64,000 bases of DNA from Streptomyces sp. NRRL F-5122 (GCF_001507435.1 NZ_LMWH01000048.1:1-64000), one strand, 5' to 3'. Shown: positions 1 to 9,091, counted from the stretch's first letter. The notes: generated from the letters alone by a model not told the origin. Program-made: numbers and translations.

Positions 1-96
1 AAACGCCCGGTTACATTCCGAACCCGGAAGCTAAGCCTTTCAGCGCCGATGGTACTGCAGGGGGGACCCTGTGGGAGAGTAGGACACCGCCGAACA
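1..96 (+). rRNA. rrf: 5S ribosomal RNA, 3' part
   Basis: The window opens inside a 5S rRNA. The stretch carries the usual actinobacterial 3' half, including CCGAACCCGGAAGCTAAG near the start and GTGGGAGAGTAGGACACCGC near the end. The 5' part lies before the window, and the exact 3' end (about 93-97) is an estimate. A terminator follows directly, so this is the end of an rRNA operon. Confidence 0.93.
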
Positions 97-107
97 AATA
101 TTGAGAG

Positions 108-150
108 AGAGCCCCAACTCCGGGTGGATACCCGTGAGTTGGGGCTCTTT
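108..150 (+). terminator. rRNA operon terminator
   Basis: A perfect 13-base inverted repeat (AGAGCCCCAACTC / GAGTTGGGGCTCT, arms 108-120 and 136-148) is followed by a short T run. It sits about 12 bases after the 5S rRNA, as expected for an intrinsic terminator of the rRNA operon. Confidence 0.9.
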
Positions 151-240
151 CGCGTTTCCGGCTCCGCTTGCCGGCGTTCATCGATCATGTGCGGCCGGGG
201 CTCCGCGGAAAATTGGGGCGCATCTGCCGCGTGCGGCCGT

Positions 241-252
241 TAGCGTGGCCGC
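241..252 (+). promoter_or_regulatory. -10 box of a leaderless promoter
   Basis: TAGCGT at 241-246 lies six bases before the ATG at 253. That spacing puts the transcription start on the start codon, so the acetyltransferase mRNA is probably leaderless. No convincing -35 box is visible. Confidence 0.55.
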
Positions 253-798
253 ATGTCTCACGTCATCCGATCCATACGTCCCGAGGACTGGCCCGCCGCG
301 AAGAAGCTGCGGCTCGCCGCGCTCCAGGACCCGGTCGCCCATCTCGCGTTCCTGGAGACCTACGAGGACGCGCTCGCCAAGCCGGACTCGTTCTGGCAGG
401 AGCGGACGGCGGGAGCCGCGGAGGGAGAGACCGGGGCCCAGCAGATCATCGCCGAGGCACCGGACGGGACATGGGCGGGCACCTTGACCGTGCTGCTCGA
501 GGAGGCCGGCACGACGGACTGGGCCGGGTTCGATGTGGAGCGGAGACAGGGGCACGTCGTCGCGGTGTTCGTGCGGCCCGAGCACCGTGGGACCGGGCTG
601 ACCAAAGCGCTGTTCGACGCCGGTCTGGAGTGGGCGTGGGGACGCGGTGCCGAGCGCGTGCGGCTTATCGTGCACGAGGACAACGTGCGGGCCAGGGCCT
701 TCTACCGCAAGGCGGGGTTCGTGCCGAGCGGGATCACCGTACCGCTGTCCGGGGACGGTGAGGACTCGGAGCTGGAGATGGTGATCGAGCGGTACTAG
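253..798 (+). CDS. GNAT-family N-acetyltransferase
   Basis: This 181-residue protein has the GNAT fold. The acetyl-CoA loop is visible as VRPEHRGTGLTKAL around residues 100-113 (Q/RxxGxG/A type), and a C-terminal NVRARAFYRKAGF segment (about 143-155) matches the family's last helix and strand. The acceptor substrate cannot be told from the sequence. The ATG at 253 is favoured because a TAGCGT hexamer lies six bases upstream and no Shine-Dalgarno sequence is needed. Its end overlaps the convergent cmdA-like gene by four bases. Confidence 0.9.
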   Translation: MSHVIRSIRPEDWPAAKKLRLAALQDPVAHLAFLETYEDALAKPDSFWQERTAGAAEGETGAQQIIAEAPDGTWAGTLTVLLEEAGTTDWAGFDVERRQGHVVAVFVRPEHRGTGLTKALFDAGLEWAWGRGAERVRLIVHEDNVRARAFYRKAGFVPSGITVPLSGDGEDSELEMVIERY

Positions 799-2396
799 TG
801 GCTCGGCACCGGCAGGTCGTACTGCGGCCAGCGTGCGCGGGCCTGCTCGCGTGAGCGGAGCAGGGCCAGAGTCGGCAGGCCGCGGGCTGCTCCGGTGGAG
901 AGCAGCTCGGGGAGCTGTGGGAGCGGGGCGACCGCTGCCACGTCGTCCAGGACGAGGGTGAGTGGTGGGTCGAGGCGACCGGAGGATGACCGTTCGGCCA
1001 TGCGCCGGCCGCGCTCGACCACGCTGGAGGAGAGGGCCGTCAGCAGGGGCATGGCGCCGGGGTGCTGCCTGGGGTCCTCGATGGATTCACCCACCACATA
1101 AAGCGTGCCCCCTTCGTTGACGAAGGAATCCAAGGCGAGGCTGTCACTTCGGTTGGATGTGCATGCCTCGCGGATATTGACCGTGAAGAGGCAGGACAGG
1201 GCACGTGCCGTGAGCTCCTGTGCCACGTCCTTGCGTTCGGGATGCGAGGTGAGCGCTGCCTCCAGCTCGCCGGCCGAGCCTGACGCAGCCTTGGGGTTCG
1301 TCCGCAGTACCCGTACCGCCTCCTGGACCTGGGTGCCCTGGGCCCAGCGGTGGATGTGCCGGGTGGTGCGGCCGTCGACGGCCGCCGCGTGGAGATAGCT
1401 CCGCAGGAGCGTTTCCGCGACGTCCGCGACCGCCTGGTCGATGCGGGCCGTGGGTCGGACCGGAGCGAGCAGCGCGACGGCCCGGGCCGTGGCGGTCGCC
1501 TTGTCCTCGCAGCCGGCGGACGGTGCCCAGTGGAGCCGGGCCGGGGTGTCGCACAGGTGCGAGGGGTCGTAGAGGAGGACCGGGCCGAGCTTCGCGCGGG
1601 CATCCTTGGTCTCGGACCACAGCGCGGGGCTCGAAGTGACGACCAGGACGGGTCCTTCGGCGTCGCGTACCGCCTGGGCGGCGGCGGGATGACGGATGTC
1701 GGGCGCTCCGAGGACCACGGACGCGGGCGTCAACGAGGCGGACGGTGAAGCTCCGAGGCCGCCGCTCTGCTCGCTCACCACGCCGACGTGCTCGGCGGTC
1801 CTGACGGGTTCCGCAGTGGCGGCGGCGAGCTGTTCGACAGTGGTTTGGGCGGGTGCCTGTGCCGGAGCCGTGGGCTCGGGGTCATGGTGCTCCCCCGCAC
1901 CGGGGCGGGGGGCGGGAACCGGTGCCGGATCGGCGACGAGGGCCGTGCCGGTGTCCCGGGCCGAGACGTCCGGGACAGGGCTCGGTGGGCCCGCGACCCG
2001 GGCCGGTGACAGGGTTTGGATGGGCGTGGCCCTACGGCGCGCCCGTACCGCCTTCCAGCGTGCCACCGTGCCGATCGCGAAGACGGTGAGCACGAACAGC
2101 ACCATCAGTTCGCCTATGAACAGGCCCCAGAACAGCCCGTATCCGGAGAGCTGGTCCGCGGGGGTGTCGGGCCAGGCGGCCGCGATGTCGTGCGGCTCGG
2201 CCATGAGATGGCGCATCGCCACCGGTGTGTTGCTGAGCCCGACGCCATGGGGCCATGCGCCCTGGGCGAACCAGCCGGAGAGGCCGGTGGCCGTCCACAC
2301 CATCAGCGTCACACCGAGCAGAAAGGCCAGTACACCCACCAACAGGCCGTCGGAGATGCCGCCCTGGCCGTCCCGCTGCTCCTTGCCTGGTCTCAT
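795..2396 (-). CDS. cmdA: TraD/VirD4-like membrane protein without a Walker A motif (cmdA type)
   Basis: A 533-residue protein with two N-terminal membrane segments (about 15-40 and 90-113), a Pro/Ala-rich linker and a cytoplasmic part resembling conjugative coupling proteins. The last 60 residues (LTLVLDDVAAVAPLPQLPEL, then a GRGLPT-like ARGLPTLALLRSREQ stretch) look like the TraM-recognition end of VirD4/TraG ATPases. I find no GxxxxGKS/T motif in the part that should hold it, so it may not hydrolyse ATP. It is the last gene of the minus-strand operon, 13 bases after the VirB4-like gene. The symbol follows the cmdABCDEF cluster (SCO4126-4131) as I remember it, where mutants were altered in differentiation and antibiotic production. 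Confidence 0.75.
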   Translation of the reverse strand: MRPGKEQRDGQGGISDGLLVGVLAFLLGVTLMVWTATGLSGWFAQGAWPHGVGLSNTPVAMRHLMAEPHDIAAAWPDTPADQLSGYGLFWGLFIGELMVLFVLTVFAIGTVARWKAVRARRRATPIQTLSPARVAGPPSPVPDVSARDTGTALVADPAPVPAPRPGAGEHHDPEPTAPAQAPAQTTVEQLAAATAEPVRTAEHVGVVSEQSGGLGASPSASLTPASVVLGAPDIRHPAAAQAVRDAEGPVLVVTSSPALWSETKDARAKLGPVLLYDPSHLCDTPARLHWAPSAGCEDKATATARAVALLAPVRPTARIDQAVADVAETLLRSYLHAAAVDGRTTRHIHRWAQGTQVQEAVRVLRTNPKAASGSAGELEAALTSHPERKDVAQELTARALSCLFTVNIREACTSNRSDSLALDSFVNEGGTLYVVGESIEDPRQHPGAMPLLTALSSSVVERGRRMAERSSSGRLDPPLTLVLDDVAAVAPLPQLPELLSTGAARGLPTLALLRSREQARARWPQYDLPVPSH

Positions 2397-2409
2397 CGGG
2401 ACCCCATGT

Positions 2410-3834
2410 CTATGCCACCGTGGACTCGGACGAGCCGTCCATGTCGCTCAGCCGCTGCTCCATGAATGCTGCCGCGCGCTCTTCCGCCTCCAACTCCGCC
2501 GCGCGCAGGGCGTCGTCCGTCCGCCGGTCGCTGGACGACTCCGTCATGGCGCGGTCGGTGAACACGAGCGGCCGCTCCGACTCCGTGACCAGGTGCTTGA
2601 CGACCTGGACGTTGCCGTTGACGTCCCAGACCGCGATGCCCGGTGTCAGCGTCGGGATGATCTCCACAGCCCATCGAGGCAGGCCGAGAACGCGGCCGGT
2701 CGCCCGTGCCTCGTCCGCCTTCTGGGCATAAATCGTCCTGGTGGACGCCATCTTCAGGATGGCGGCGGCCTCTTTCGCGGCCGCCCCGTCCACCACGTCA
2801 CTGAGGTGGTGGACGACCGCCACGAAGGACAGGCCGAGCCGTCGCCCGAACTTCAGCAGCCGCTGGAACAGCTGGGCCACGAAGGGGCTGTTGATGATGT
2901 GCCAGGCCTCCTCGACCAGGAAGATGCGCTTCTTCCGGTCGGGGCGGATCCAGGTGTGCTCCAGCCACACGCCCACGATCGCCATCAGGATCGGCATGGC
3001 GATCGAGTTGCGGTCGATGTGGGACAGGTCGAACACGATCAGCGGCGCGTCCAGGTCGATGCCGACCGTCGTGGGCCCGTCGAACATGCCCCGCAGGTCA
3101 CCGTCGACGAGGCGGTCCAGGACCAGCGCCACGTCCAGGCCCCAGGCCCGGACGTCGTCGAGGGCGACGTTCATCGCCTCGGCCGACTCGGGCTCGGGGT
3201 GGCGCAGCTGCTCGACGATGTCCATCAGCACCGGCTGGCGCTCGACGATGGTCTCGTTGACGTAGGCGTGGGCGACCTTCAGGGCGAAGCCGGAGCGCTC
3301 GTCCAGGCCGTGTCCCATCGCGACCTCGATGATCGTGCGGAGCAGGGCGAGCTGTCCCGTCGTCGTGATCGAGGGGTCCAGCGGATTGAGCCGGATGCCG
3401 TGGTCGAGCGCAGCCGTCGGGTCGAGCCGGATCGGCGTTATGCCCAGCTCCTCCGCGATCAGGTTCCACTCGCCGACGCCGTCCTCGCCCTGAGCGTCGA
3501 GGACCACGACCTGCCGGTCCCGGAACCGCAGCTGGCGCAGGACGTATGTCTTCTCCAGGGCCGACTTGCCGTTGCCGGACTCGCCGAGGACGAGCCAGTG
3601 CGGAGCAGGGAGCTGCTGACCGTAGAGCTGGAAGGGGTCGTAGATGTATCCCTTCCCGGAGTACACCTCGCGGCCGATGATCACGCCGGAGTCGCCGAGG
3701 CCCGGTGCGGCCGTCGGCAGGTAGACGGCCTGGGCCTGGCCCGTGGAGGTGCGGACGGGCAGCCGGGTGGTCTCGACTTTGCCGAAGAGGAAGGACGTGA
3801 AGGCGTCGGTCAGGACGGACAGCGGATCCCGCAT
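2410..3834 (-). CDS. cmdB: VirB4-like ATPase (cmdB type)
   Basis: A 474-residue P-loop ATPase. The Walker A motif GESGNGKSA is at about 84-92 and the Walker B segment IFLVEEAW at about 304-311, followed by a Q/H-rich sensor stretch (FVAVVHHLSDV). This arrangement fits the C-terminal motor domain of VirB4/TraC proteins that energise type IV secretion and conjugation. The N-terminal VirB4 domain seems to be carried by the separate gene upstream, which ends only seven bases earlier, so the two products probably form one complex. From memory, ATP-binding residues of the S. coelicolor counterpart were reported to be needed for its role in differentiation. Confidence 0.85.
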   Translation of the reverse strand: MRDPLSVLTDAFTSFLFGKVETTRLPVRTSTGQAQAVYLPTAAPGLGDSGVIIGREVYSGKGYIYDPFQLYGQQLPAPHWLVLGESGNGKSALEKTYVLRQLRFRDRQVVVLDAQGEDGVGEWNLIAEELGITPIRLDPTAALDHGIRLNPLDPSITTTGQLALLRTIIEVAMGHGLDERSGFALKVAHAYVNETIVERQPVLMDIVEQLRHPEPESAEAMNVALDDVRAWGLDVALVLDRLVDGDLRGMFDGPTTVGIDLDAPLIVFDLSHIDRNSIAMPILMAIVGVWLEHTWIRPDRKKRIFLVEEAWHIINSPFVAQLFQRLLKFGRRLGLSFVAVVHHLSDVVDGAAAKEAAAILKMASTRTIYAQKADEARATGRVLGLPRWAVEIIPTLTPGIAVWDVNGNVQVVKHLVTESERPLVFTDRAMTESSSDRRTDDALRAAELEAEERAAAFMEQRLSDMDGSSESTVA

Positions 3835-3841
3835 CAGGTCC

Positions 3842-5401
3842 TTACCTCCGAATGCCGGTGGCGAAGGGGAGCGTGTTGACGAAGGCGCGGTGGTGCTCGC
3901 GGTCGCACCACTCCAGCTTCAGATAGGACTTGCCGGCCGAGGCCCGGATGGTCCGCTTGTCCCGGGCCAGGGCCTCCGGGGAACGGGCGGACACGGTGAT
4001 GTAGCCGACCAGGTTGACGCCGGCCGCGCCGCTCGCGAGGTCCTCGCCCCGCTGGTCCAGACGGGAGTGGGAGGCGATGTCGCGGGGGTCGACGGTGCGG
4101 TTCATCTTGGCGGCGCGGCTGGCCTCCGCCTCGTCGTTCGTCTTCTCGGTCAGCATGCGCTCGATGGCGACCTCGGTGGGTTCGAGGTCCATGGTGACGG
4201 CGACCGTGCGGATGACGTCCGGGGTGTGGACCAGGAGAGGCGCCAGGAAGTTCACGCCGACCGGCGTCATGGGCCACTCCTTGACCCACGCGGTGGCGTG
4301 GCACCAGGGCGCACGCGTCGACGACTCCCGGGTCTTGGCCTGGAGGTAGGTGGGCTCCATGGCGTCGAGTTCGGCGGGCCAGGCGTTGCGCCTCGTCATC
4401 GCCTGGATGTGGTCGATGGGGTGGTCGGGGTCGTACATGGAGTGGATGAGGGAGGCGAGCCGTCCCTGGCCCAGGGGCTGCCGTACGCGGATGTCGGCTT
4501 CCTGGAGCCGCGAGCAGATGTCGGTGAGCTCGCGCGCCATGACGACCGCGAGGCCCGCGTCCCGGTCGACCTTCCTGCCGCCGTGTGGGCGTGCGGCCCG
4601 CGCCATGGTATGGGCCTCGGCAGCCAGTTCACGGGTGTAGTGCATGCAGGCCACGAGGTAGGCGCGGTGCTGCTCGCTGCTGGTGGACACCATGGACTGG
4701 AGCTGGTCGTAGGACTGCCGCAGCCACGTGGGGGCGCGTTCGTCACCGCGCTGGGCGACGTCCTTCGCGTGTGCGTCCGGGTCCGCGGGCAGGGTCCGGG
4801 CGAGCATCTGGAGGCGGGTGACGAAGCCGTCGCCGTTCGCCACGTGCTTGAGGAGCGTGCCGAAGCGGTCGACGAGGGCTTCCTGGTCCTCGCTGTCGCG
4901 CAGGCCCACGCCGGGACCCTCGATCTCGATGGCGGCGGTCACGGTCCGCCGGTCGGCGTGCAGCAGTACGGCGATCTCGTCGGGCCCGAACGGGGCGGCG
5001 AGCCAGCTGATACGCCCGATGCCCGGGGGAGGTCCGATCTCGACCTCGCGTCCGTCGAGGGCGGTGCCGGCTTCCATCACGCTGCTTCGATACGTCGTTC
5101 CCTGCCGCAGCGTCCTCTTGTACGTGCGGTTGATCTCGAACCACCTGTAGAACGTGCGGTGCTTGTAGGGGACGTACACGGCGGCCAGGGCGAGCAGCGG
5201 AAAACCCATCAGGAGCACGATACGCAGCGCGAGGAAGGGGACGAGGAGGCCGCACATCATGCCGAGGAACGCGCCCGCGATGATCAGCACGATCTCGCCG
5301 GACTCGCGGTTGCGGCCGATGATCGCGTTCGGCCGGGCGCGGCCGATCAGATATGTCCGGCGGGGCGTGACCGGATGCGACAGGTGGGACTCGGTCGTCA
5401 A
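3842..5401 (-). CDS. cmdC: SCO6880-type membrane protein of a T4SS-like complex (cmdC type)
   Basis: A 519-residue protein with two close membrane helices near the N-terminus (about 28-65: IVLIIAGAFLGMMCGLLVPF and the next hydrophobic run), then a soluble region. It resembles actinobacterial SCO6880-family proteins, which combine a PrgI-like membrane part with a VirB4 N-terminal-like part. The start is TTG at 5399-5401. It overlaps the stop of the upstream gene in a TTGA arrangement and has GGGAGGTGA six to seven bases ahead. Coupled translation with both neighbours suggests fixed stoichiometry. Confidence 0.78.
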   Translation of the reverse strand: MTTESHLSHPVTPRRTYLIGRARPNAIIGRNRESGEIVLIIAGAFLGMMCGLLVPFLALRIVLLMGFPLLALAAVYVPYKHRTFYRWFEINRTYKRTLRQGTTYRSSVMEAGTALDGREVEIGPPPGIGRISWLAAPFGPDEIAVLLHADRRTVTAAIEIEGPGVGLRDSEDQEALVDRFGTLLKHVANGDGFVTRLQMLARTLPADPDAHAKDVAQRGDERAPTWLRQSYDQLQSMVSTSSEQHRAYLVACMHYTRELAAEAHTMARAARPHGGRKVDRDAGLAVVMARELTDICSRLQEADIRVRQPLGQGRLASLIHSMYDPDHPIDHIQAMTRRNAWPAELDAMEPTYLQAKTRESSTRAPWCHATAWVKEWPMTPVGVNFLAPLLVHTPDVIRTVAVTMDLEPTEVAIERMLTEKTNDEAEASRAAKMNRTVDPRDIASHSRLDQRGEDLASGAAGVNLVGYITVSARSPEALARDKRTIRASAGKSYLKLEWCDREHHRAFVNTLPFATGIRR

Positions 5402-6714
5402 CGCCCTTCACCTCCCGTGCGGTTGGTACTGCTGTTGGGGGTCCTGCCGGCGTGCGGAGTGTCGGCCGGGCTGGTGCGCGGTGGGGGCGTGGCGGGGACG
5501 GATCCGCCGCCGGGGGCGCGGGTGCTGTGCGCGGCCACGCCGCCGGACACCGGGTTTGCGGGGCGCGGCGGTTGGTTGCCGCCACCGCCGCCGCCGTTGC
5601 TGTCGGCGCGTGTGCTGTGGGTCTTGATGCCCTGGGCGACGAGGGTCGCCGGGGAGCTGATGACGGCGGCGGCCTTGCGTTCGGCGCCCTGCATGATGCG
5701 GTTGCTGCGGGAGGCGGCGATCTCGTCGCCGAATCCGGGCACGAACCGGTAGATCATGGCGCTCGCGAAGATGGCGAGCAGGACGATGGCGAGCCCGGAG
5801 ACCACGGCTGCCAGGGAGTCGGGTCCGTTGTCCGTGGCCAGCGCGCCGGCGAGCCCGAGCACTATGACGATGACCGGCTTGACCAGGATCACCGCGATCA
5901 TGATTCCGGCCCAGCGGCGGACGTGGCCCCAGAGGTTCTTGTCGACGAGGCCGGAGTAGACGACGACGCCGAGGAGGGCGCCGACGTAGAGCAGGACGGC
6001 CCGCAGGAACAGTTCCAGGTAGAGGACGCCCGCCGCGAGGATCGACACGAGCGACACCAGGATCAGCATGATGGGGCCGCCGCCGATGTTCGACCCCTTG
6101 CTGAGCGCGCCGGAGAACGCGCCGAAGAACGTGGTGGTCTGGTCGCCGGTTGCCTTGGCGAGGACGTCACTGACGCTGTCGGTCGCGGAGACCACCGTGT
6201 AGAGGACCAGCGGGGTGAAGGCCGAGGCCAGCACGGTGAGCCAGAGGAAGCCGACCGCTTCGGAGAGGGCGGTGGTGAGCGGGACGCCCCGCACGGCCCT
6301 CTTGGCGACGGCCAGCAGCCACAGCAGGAGGGTGAGGATGGTCGACGCGGCGAAGACGATCTCGTACTGGTGCAGGAACTGCTGGTTGGTGAAGTCGACG
6401 CTGGCGGTCTCCTTCACGGCCTCGCTGAGCTTGTCCACGGTCCAGGACGCGGCGTTGGCACAGCCCTTGGCGAGGGAGGAGAGGGGGTCGAGGGGATCGG
6501 TGAGGGTATCGGGACCGGGTCCTCCGGAGGTGTCGCCGTTTTCGCAGTATTGCTTGGCGGGGCCGATGAGGAGGTCGCACGGATCGTTCGATGTCGTGGG
6601 AGTAGGCGTTGGTGACGGTGCGGCCAAAGCCCGCGCAGCCAGCGGAATGGTCAGCGCCTGAGCGGCGGCCACTACAGCCGCGAGTTTGAGTACGAAGCGC
6701 GGGCTACCGGGCAT
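5398..6714 (-). CDS. cmdD: Polytopic membrane protein of the cmd operon, VirB6/TrbL-like topology (cmdD type)
   Basis: A 438-residue protein with a signal peptide (about 1-29, ending in ALAAP), an extracytoplasmic part with two cysteines, then five to six membrane helices (about 118-335). A hydrophilic tail rich in Gly, Pro, Ser and Thr follows, including a run of six glycines. A large membrane core with a long cytoplasmic or exported tail is the topology of VirB6/TrbL channel subunits; this is inference from shape, not from recognised motifs. ATG at 6712-6714 is chosen because it overlaps the end of the upstream gene by 11 bases. A longer open frame reaches 7185 but would be antisense-like filler. 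Confidence 0.72.
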   Translation of the reverse strand: MPGSPRFVLKLAAVVAAAQALTIPLAARALAAPSPTPTPTTSNDPCDLLIGPAKQYCENGDTSGGPGPDTLTDPLDPLSSLAKGCANAASWTVDKLSEAVKETASVDFTNQQFLHQYEIVFAASTILTLLLWLLAVAKRAVRGVPLTTALSEAVGFLWLTVLASAFTPLVLYTVVSATDSVSDVLAKATGDQTTTFFGAFSGALSKGSNIGGGPIMLILVSLVSILAAGVLYLELFLRAVLLYVGALLGVVVYSGLVDKNLWGHVRRWAGIMIAVILVKPVIVIVLGLAGALATDNGPDSLAAVVSGLAIVLLAIFASAMIYRFVPGFGDEIAASRSNRIMQGAERKAAAVISSPATLVAQGIKTHSTRADSNGGGGGGNQPPRPANPVSGGVAAHSTRAPGGGSVPATPPPRTSPADTPHAGRTPNSSTNRTGGEGR

Positions 6715-7534
6715 ATGTGAACCCTCCGTACTCCTCGATGGCCTTGCTGATCTCGTCGGACGTTGCGGCCTTGTCGTCGCCGGGCACGGGGGCGGGGCCG
6801 TCGGTCTGGGAATCTCTGACGATCTTCCAATCACCGTTGAGCCACTGCAGGTCGAAATTCCACGTCTTCCACGTTGAGCTGACCGGATCGGTCGAGCCCT
6901 GGCCGGACATGCCGATGAGGCCCATGTACCACACTGAGACCTTGGCGTTGTCGGCGGTGTAATGCGTGCTCTTGGTGCCAACGGGGACTGTCCGCGACAC
7001 GAAGGTGCTTCCTGTCGGCGCGTTGCCGTTGGTATCCAGCCCCAACTTGGCGAGGAAATCTGTCGAATAGGCCTGATCCATCGGGCCTTGAAGCTTGCCC
7101 GCGGCGGTCGGCGTGTAGATGGCGTCGACGATGCTGTGCCGGCTCTCCTTGTTGAACATGCCGTCGGACCCCAACACCACCGCATAGTTCGCCGCAGCCG
7201 ACGCCGCCCCCTGTTGGTCGTGGGCGAAGCCCGAGGGGATGCCGGACGACTTCGACTTGACCGGGCGTGTGCCGGAGGCCGCCGTCGCGGACGTGTTCGG
7301 CTTGTTGTCGCCGCTGTCCGAAGAGGAGTCCCCTCCCCCGCGGTTCGCGAAGGCGATCGCCGCGATCAGGAGGACCACCACGCCGACGACCGTCACCAGG
7401 CTGCGGGACGACGACCGGCCCCGCCGGGCGCCCCCGTACACGTCACCGCCCCGCTCGGGCAGCCGTGTGCGGGTCTGTCCCACCCCGCCGTACTGTTCGT
7501 CGCCCCCGCCGGAGGCACCGTCATCGAGATTCAC
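6704..7534 (-). CDS. cmdE: Membrane-anchored extracytoplasmic protein of the cmd operon (cmdE type)
   Basis: A 276-residue protein with a basic, Gly-rich N-terminus, one membrane helix (about 49-66: SLVTVVGVVVLLIAAIAF) and a Ser/Asp-rich linker. A globular exported domain of about 170 residues follows, with a DWKIVRDSQ segment near the end. Single-pass proteins with an NTF2-like outer domain occur in conjugation machines (VirB8/TcpC role), and the position next to the VirB6-like gene fits, but I see no decisive motif. The GTG at 7534 is chosen for the GAGGGGG sequence nine to ten bases ahead; in-frame starts up to 7660 exist. Confidence 0.65.
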   Translation of the reverse strand: MNLDDGASGGGDEQYGGVGQTRTRLPERGGDVYGGARRGRSSSRSLVTVVGVVVLLIAAIAFANRGGGDSSSDSGDNKPNTSATAASGTRPVKSKSSGIPSGFAHDQQGAASAAANYAVVLGSDGMFNKESRHSIVDAIYTPTAAGKLQGPMDQAYSTDFLAKLGLDTNGNAPTGSTFVSRTVPVGTKSTHYTADNAKVSVWYMGLIGMSGQGSTDPVSSTWKTWNFDLQWLNGDWKIVRDSQTDGPAPVPGDDKAATSDEISKAIEEYGGFTYAR

Positions 7535-7765
7535 GCCGCGCACGCCCCCTCGACCTCGTAGCCGATTCGCATTTCGTGTCGGAACTCGTAGAAGTACGAC
7601 GGTAGCCGTGCTGGCTTCCGCGCGGGCGCGGTGTGGTGACTCGACATCTGGGGAACGCAACCTCAGCCGGTGGGCGCGACGGACGGGTGGGTCGGAGGGT
7701 GGGAACCCTGCGCACCCGGGCGGGGACTGATGGTGCGTCAGGGTCGTGGTGGTCCGGGGCGGGGT

Positions 7766-8074
7766 CTAGACGGCCATGCCGTACACGATCGTGAAAAGCG
7801 TGCCGAGCGAGCCGATGATGAAAACCCCGGTCAGGCCCGCGATGATGAGGCCCTTGCCCTGCTCGGCGCTGAACGTGTCGCGCAGGGCCGTTGCGCCGAT
7901 GCGCTGTTTCGCCGCGCCCCAGATCGCGATCGCCAGGCAGAGGAGGATCGCGATGGCCATCACGACCTCGACCATCACGCGAGCCTCGTTGCCCAGGCTG
8001 CCGAAAGGACCCCAGTCTGGGGCGATACCGCCGATGATCGTGTTGATGTCGCCTTTTGCGGCTGCGAGATACAT
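7766..8074 (-). CDS. cmdF: Small two-helix membrane protein, VirB2/TrbC-pilin-like (cmdF type)
   Basis: A 102-residue protein with a short N-terminal segment and two long membrane helices (about 33-55 and 74-101) separated by a basic loop. It has the size and helix-loop-helix plan of VirB2/TrbC pilins, though no signal peptide is obvious. As first gene of the operon it sits where pilin genes often sit in type IV loci. Possible starts are ATG 8074 or GTG 8083 nine bases upstream; AGGGGCGG precedes both. A 231-base gap separates it from the next gene, so an extra promoter or processing site may lie there. Confidence 0.65.
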   Translation of the reverse strand: MYLAAAKGDINTIIGGIAPDWGPFGSLGNEARVMVEVVMAIAILLCLAIAIWGAAKQRIGATALRDTFSAEQGKGLIIAGLTGVFIIGSLGTLFTIVYGMAV

Positions 8075-8083
8075 GTAAGTCAC

Positions 8084-9091
8084 CGCCCCTAGTGGGTAGT
8101 TCCGTACCCCTGCCACCGTCGCAGAGGTCAGGGTCATTGTCGCTGACGATGGCGCTGTCGCATGTCGACTTGGCGTCATTGATTGGCGGGTTTCGTACGT
8201 GTCCCTTGCCATCGGCCCGCGCGGGACCTTCTCGGGGGCGTGGGACGGTTCACCGAGGGGCATTTGGTTACTCTGTGTATCATGCCTGGTCACGCCGGGC
8301 AATGAGGGTCGGGCGGAACCTCCGGTGCGGCTCCGTCGGTGACCTCCTCCGTGCGGCGGGGACCTGGATCGACCCGCGACGCGGCCCGGACGTGTTGACC
8401 GTTCCGTCGGGGTGTCACCCGTACGAGCGGAAGGCTATCGCTGGACGGCGGAACGGGCCGCGGCCGGGTGCCGTGGCCCGTTCCGCCGGTGCGCCGGCGG
8501 ACGGGGTCCCCACGACCCCCGCCGCCGGCCTCCCCGGTGGCCGGAGGTCAGCCCGTCGGGGCCGTGACGACGGCCGGTTGCTCGGTCTCAACCGCCTTAC
8601 GGAGAAGGCGGGAGGGCGCGATGTCCGCCGAGAGGCCCTTCGCGGGCCGGTCGTTGGCGGCTGTGCGGGTCGCGATGCCGTCGCAGAAGCGGTACTTGGC
8701 GAGGGCGGCCGGTGTGCTCGCGCAGTCGTGTGCGCCGGCTCGGGTGCCGCGTTCGTTCGTCCGGGCGGAGCGGGGCGGGCGCAACGTACGGCCTCCTGAG
8801 CATCCGGTGACAGGGGCGGTGAGGGGATGTGCCGCACGCCGGTGCGGTGTTCCCGGCGGCGGCTCGGCGGCCCGTGGACGACGATGACTTGTTGCGTCCG
8901 CGACAACAAGAGGTCTCGGGAATCCTGACGTCCGCCTTACCGAACGAGGGCCTTGCCTTACGTGTCGATGGCCGCTCGATGGTGGTCCGCTGGGCACGGC
9001 TTGACCGGACTCCCGGGAGATGCGACGCATTTCCCCGCGGGGCCCGCGCGTGTCCGCCCGGCGAGCCGCCGGGCACGCTCGGATCGATTGT
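8084..9091. other. 1-kb stretch without a convincing gene
   Basis: Open frames on both strands here overlap one another and none shows a recognisable domain. The left end should contain the promoter of the minus-strand cmd operon; I cannot place its boxes with confidence. One short plus-strand frame with a good ribosome binding site is listed separately. Confidence 0.5.
8621..8887 (+). CDS. Possible small protein of unknown function
   Basis: An 88-residue frame starts with ATG four bases after GGGAGGG, and its first half has the expected G/C bias at third positions. The product is Arg-rich (MSAERPFAGRSLAAVRVAMP at the start) with no domain, membrane helix or partner I can name. The second half looks less gene-like, with several rare codons. 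It could be a remnant or chance frame, since the antisense strand is also open here. Confidence 0.25.
   Translation: MSAERPFAGRSLAAVRVAMPSQKRYLARAAGVLAQSCAPARVPRSFVRAERGGRNVRPPEHPVTGAVRGCAARRCGVPGGGSAARGRR

Noticed and set aside
1696..3879. Long plus-strand open frame of more than 700 codons opposite the cmdA and cmdB genes
   Set aside because: It is an antisense shadow. The encoded sequence is low-complexity, rich in Arg, Gly, His and Asp, while the minus strand has a clear ATPase with Walker motifs.
8415..9076. Several minus-strand frames between the cmd operon and the ArsR gene
   Set aside because: They overlap one another and the plus-strand frame, and the products are rich in Arg, Pro and Ala with no domain.
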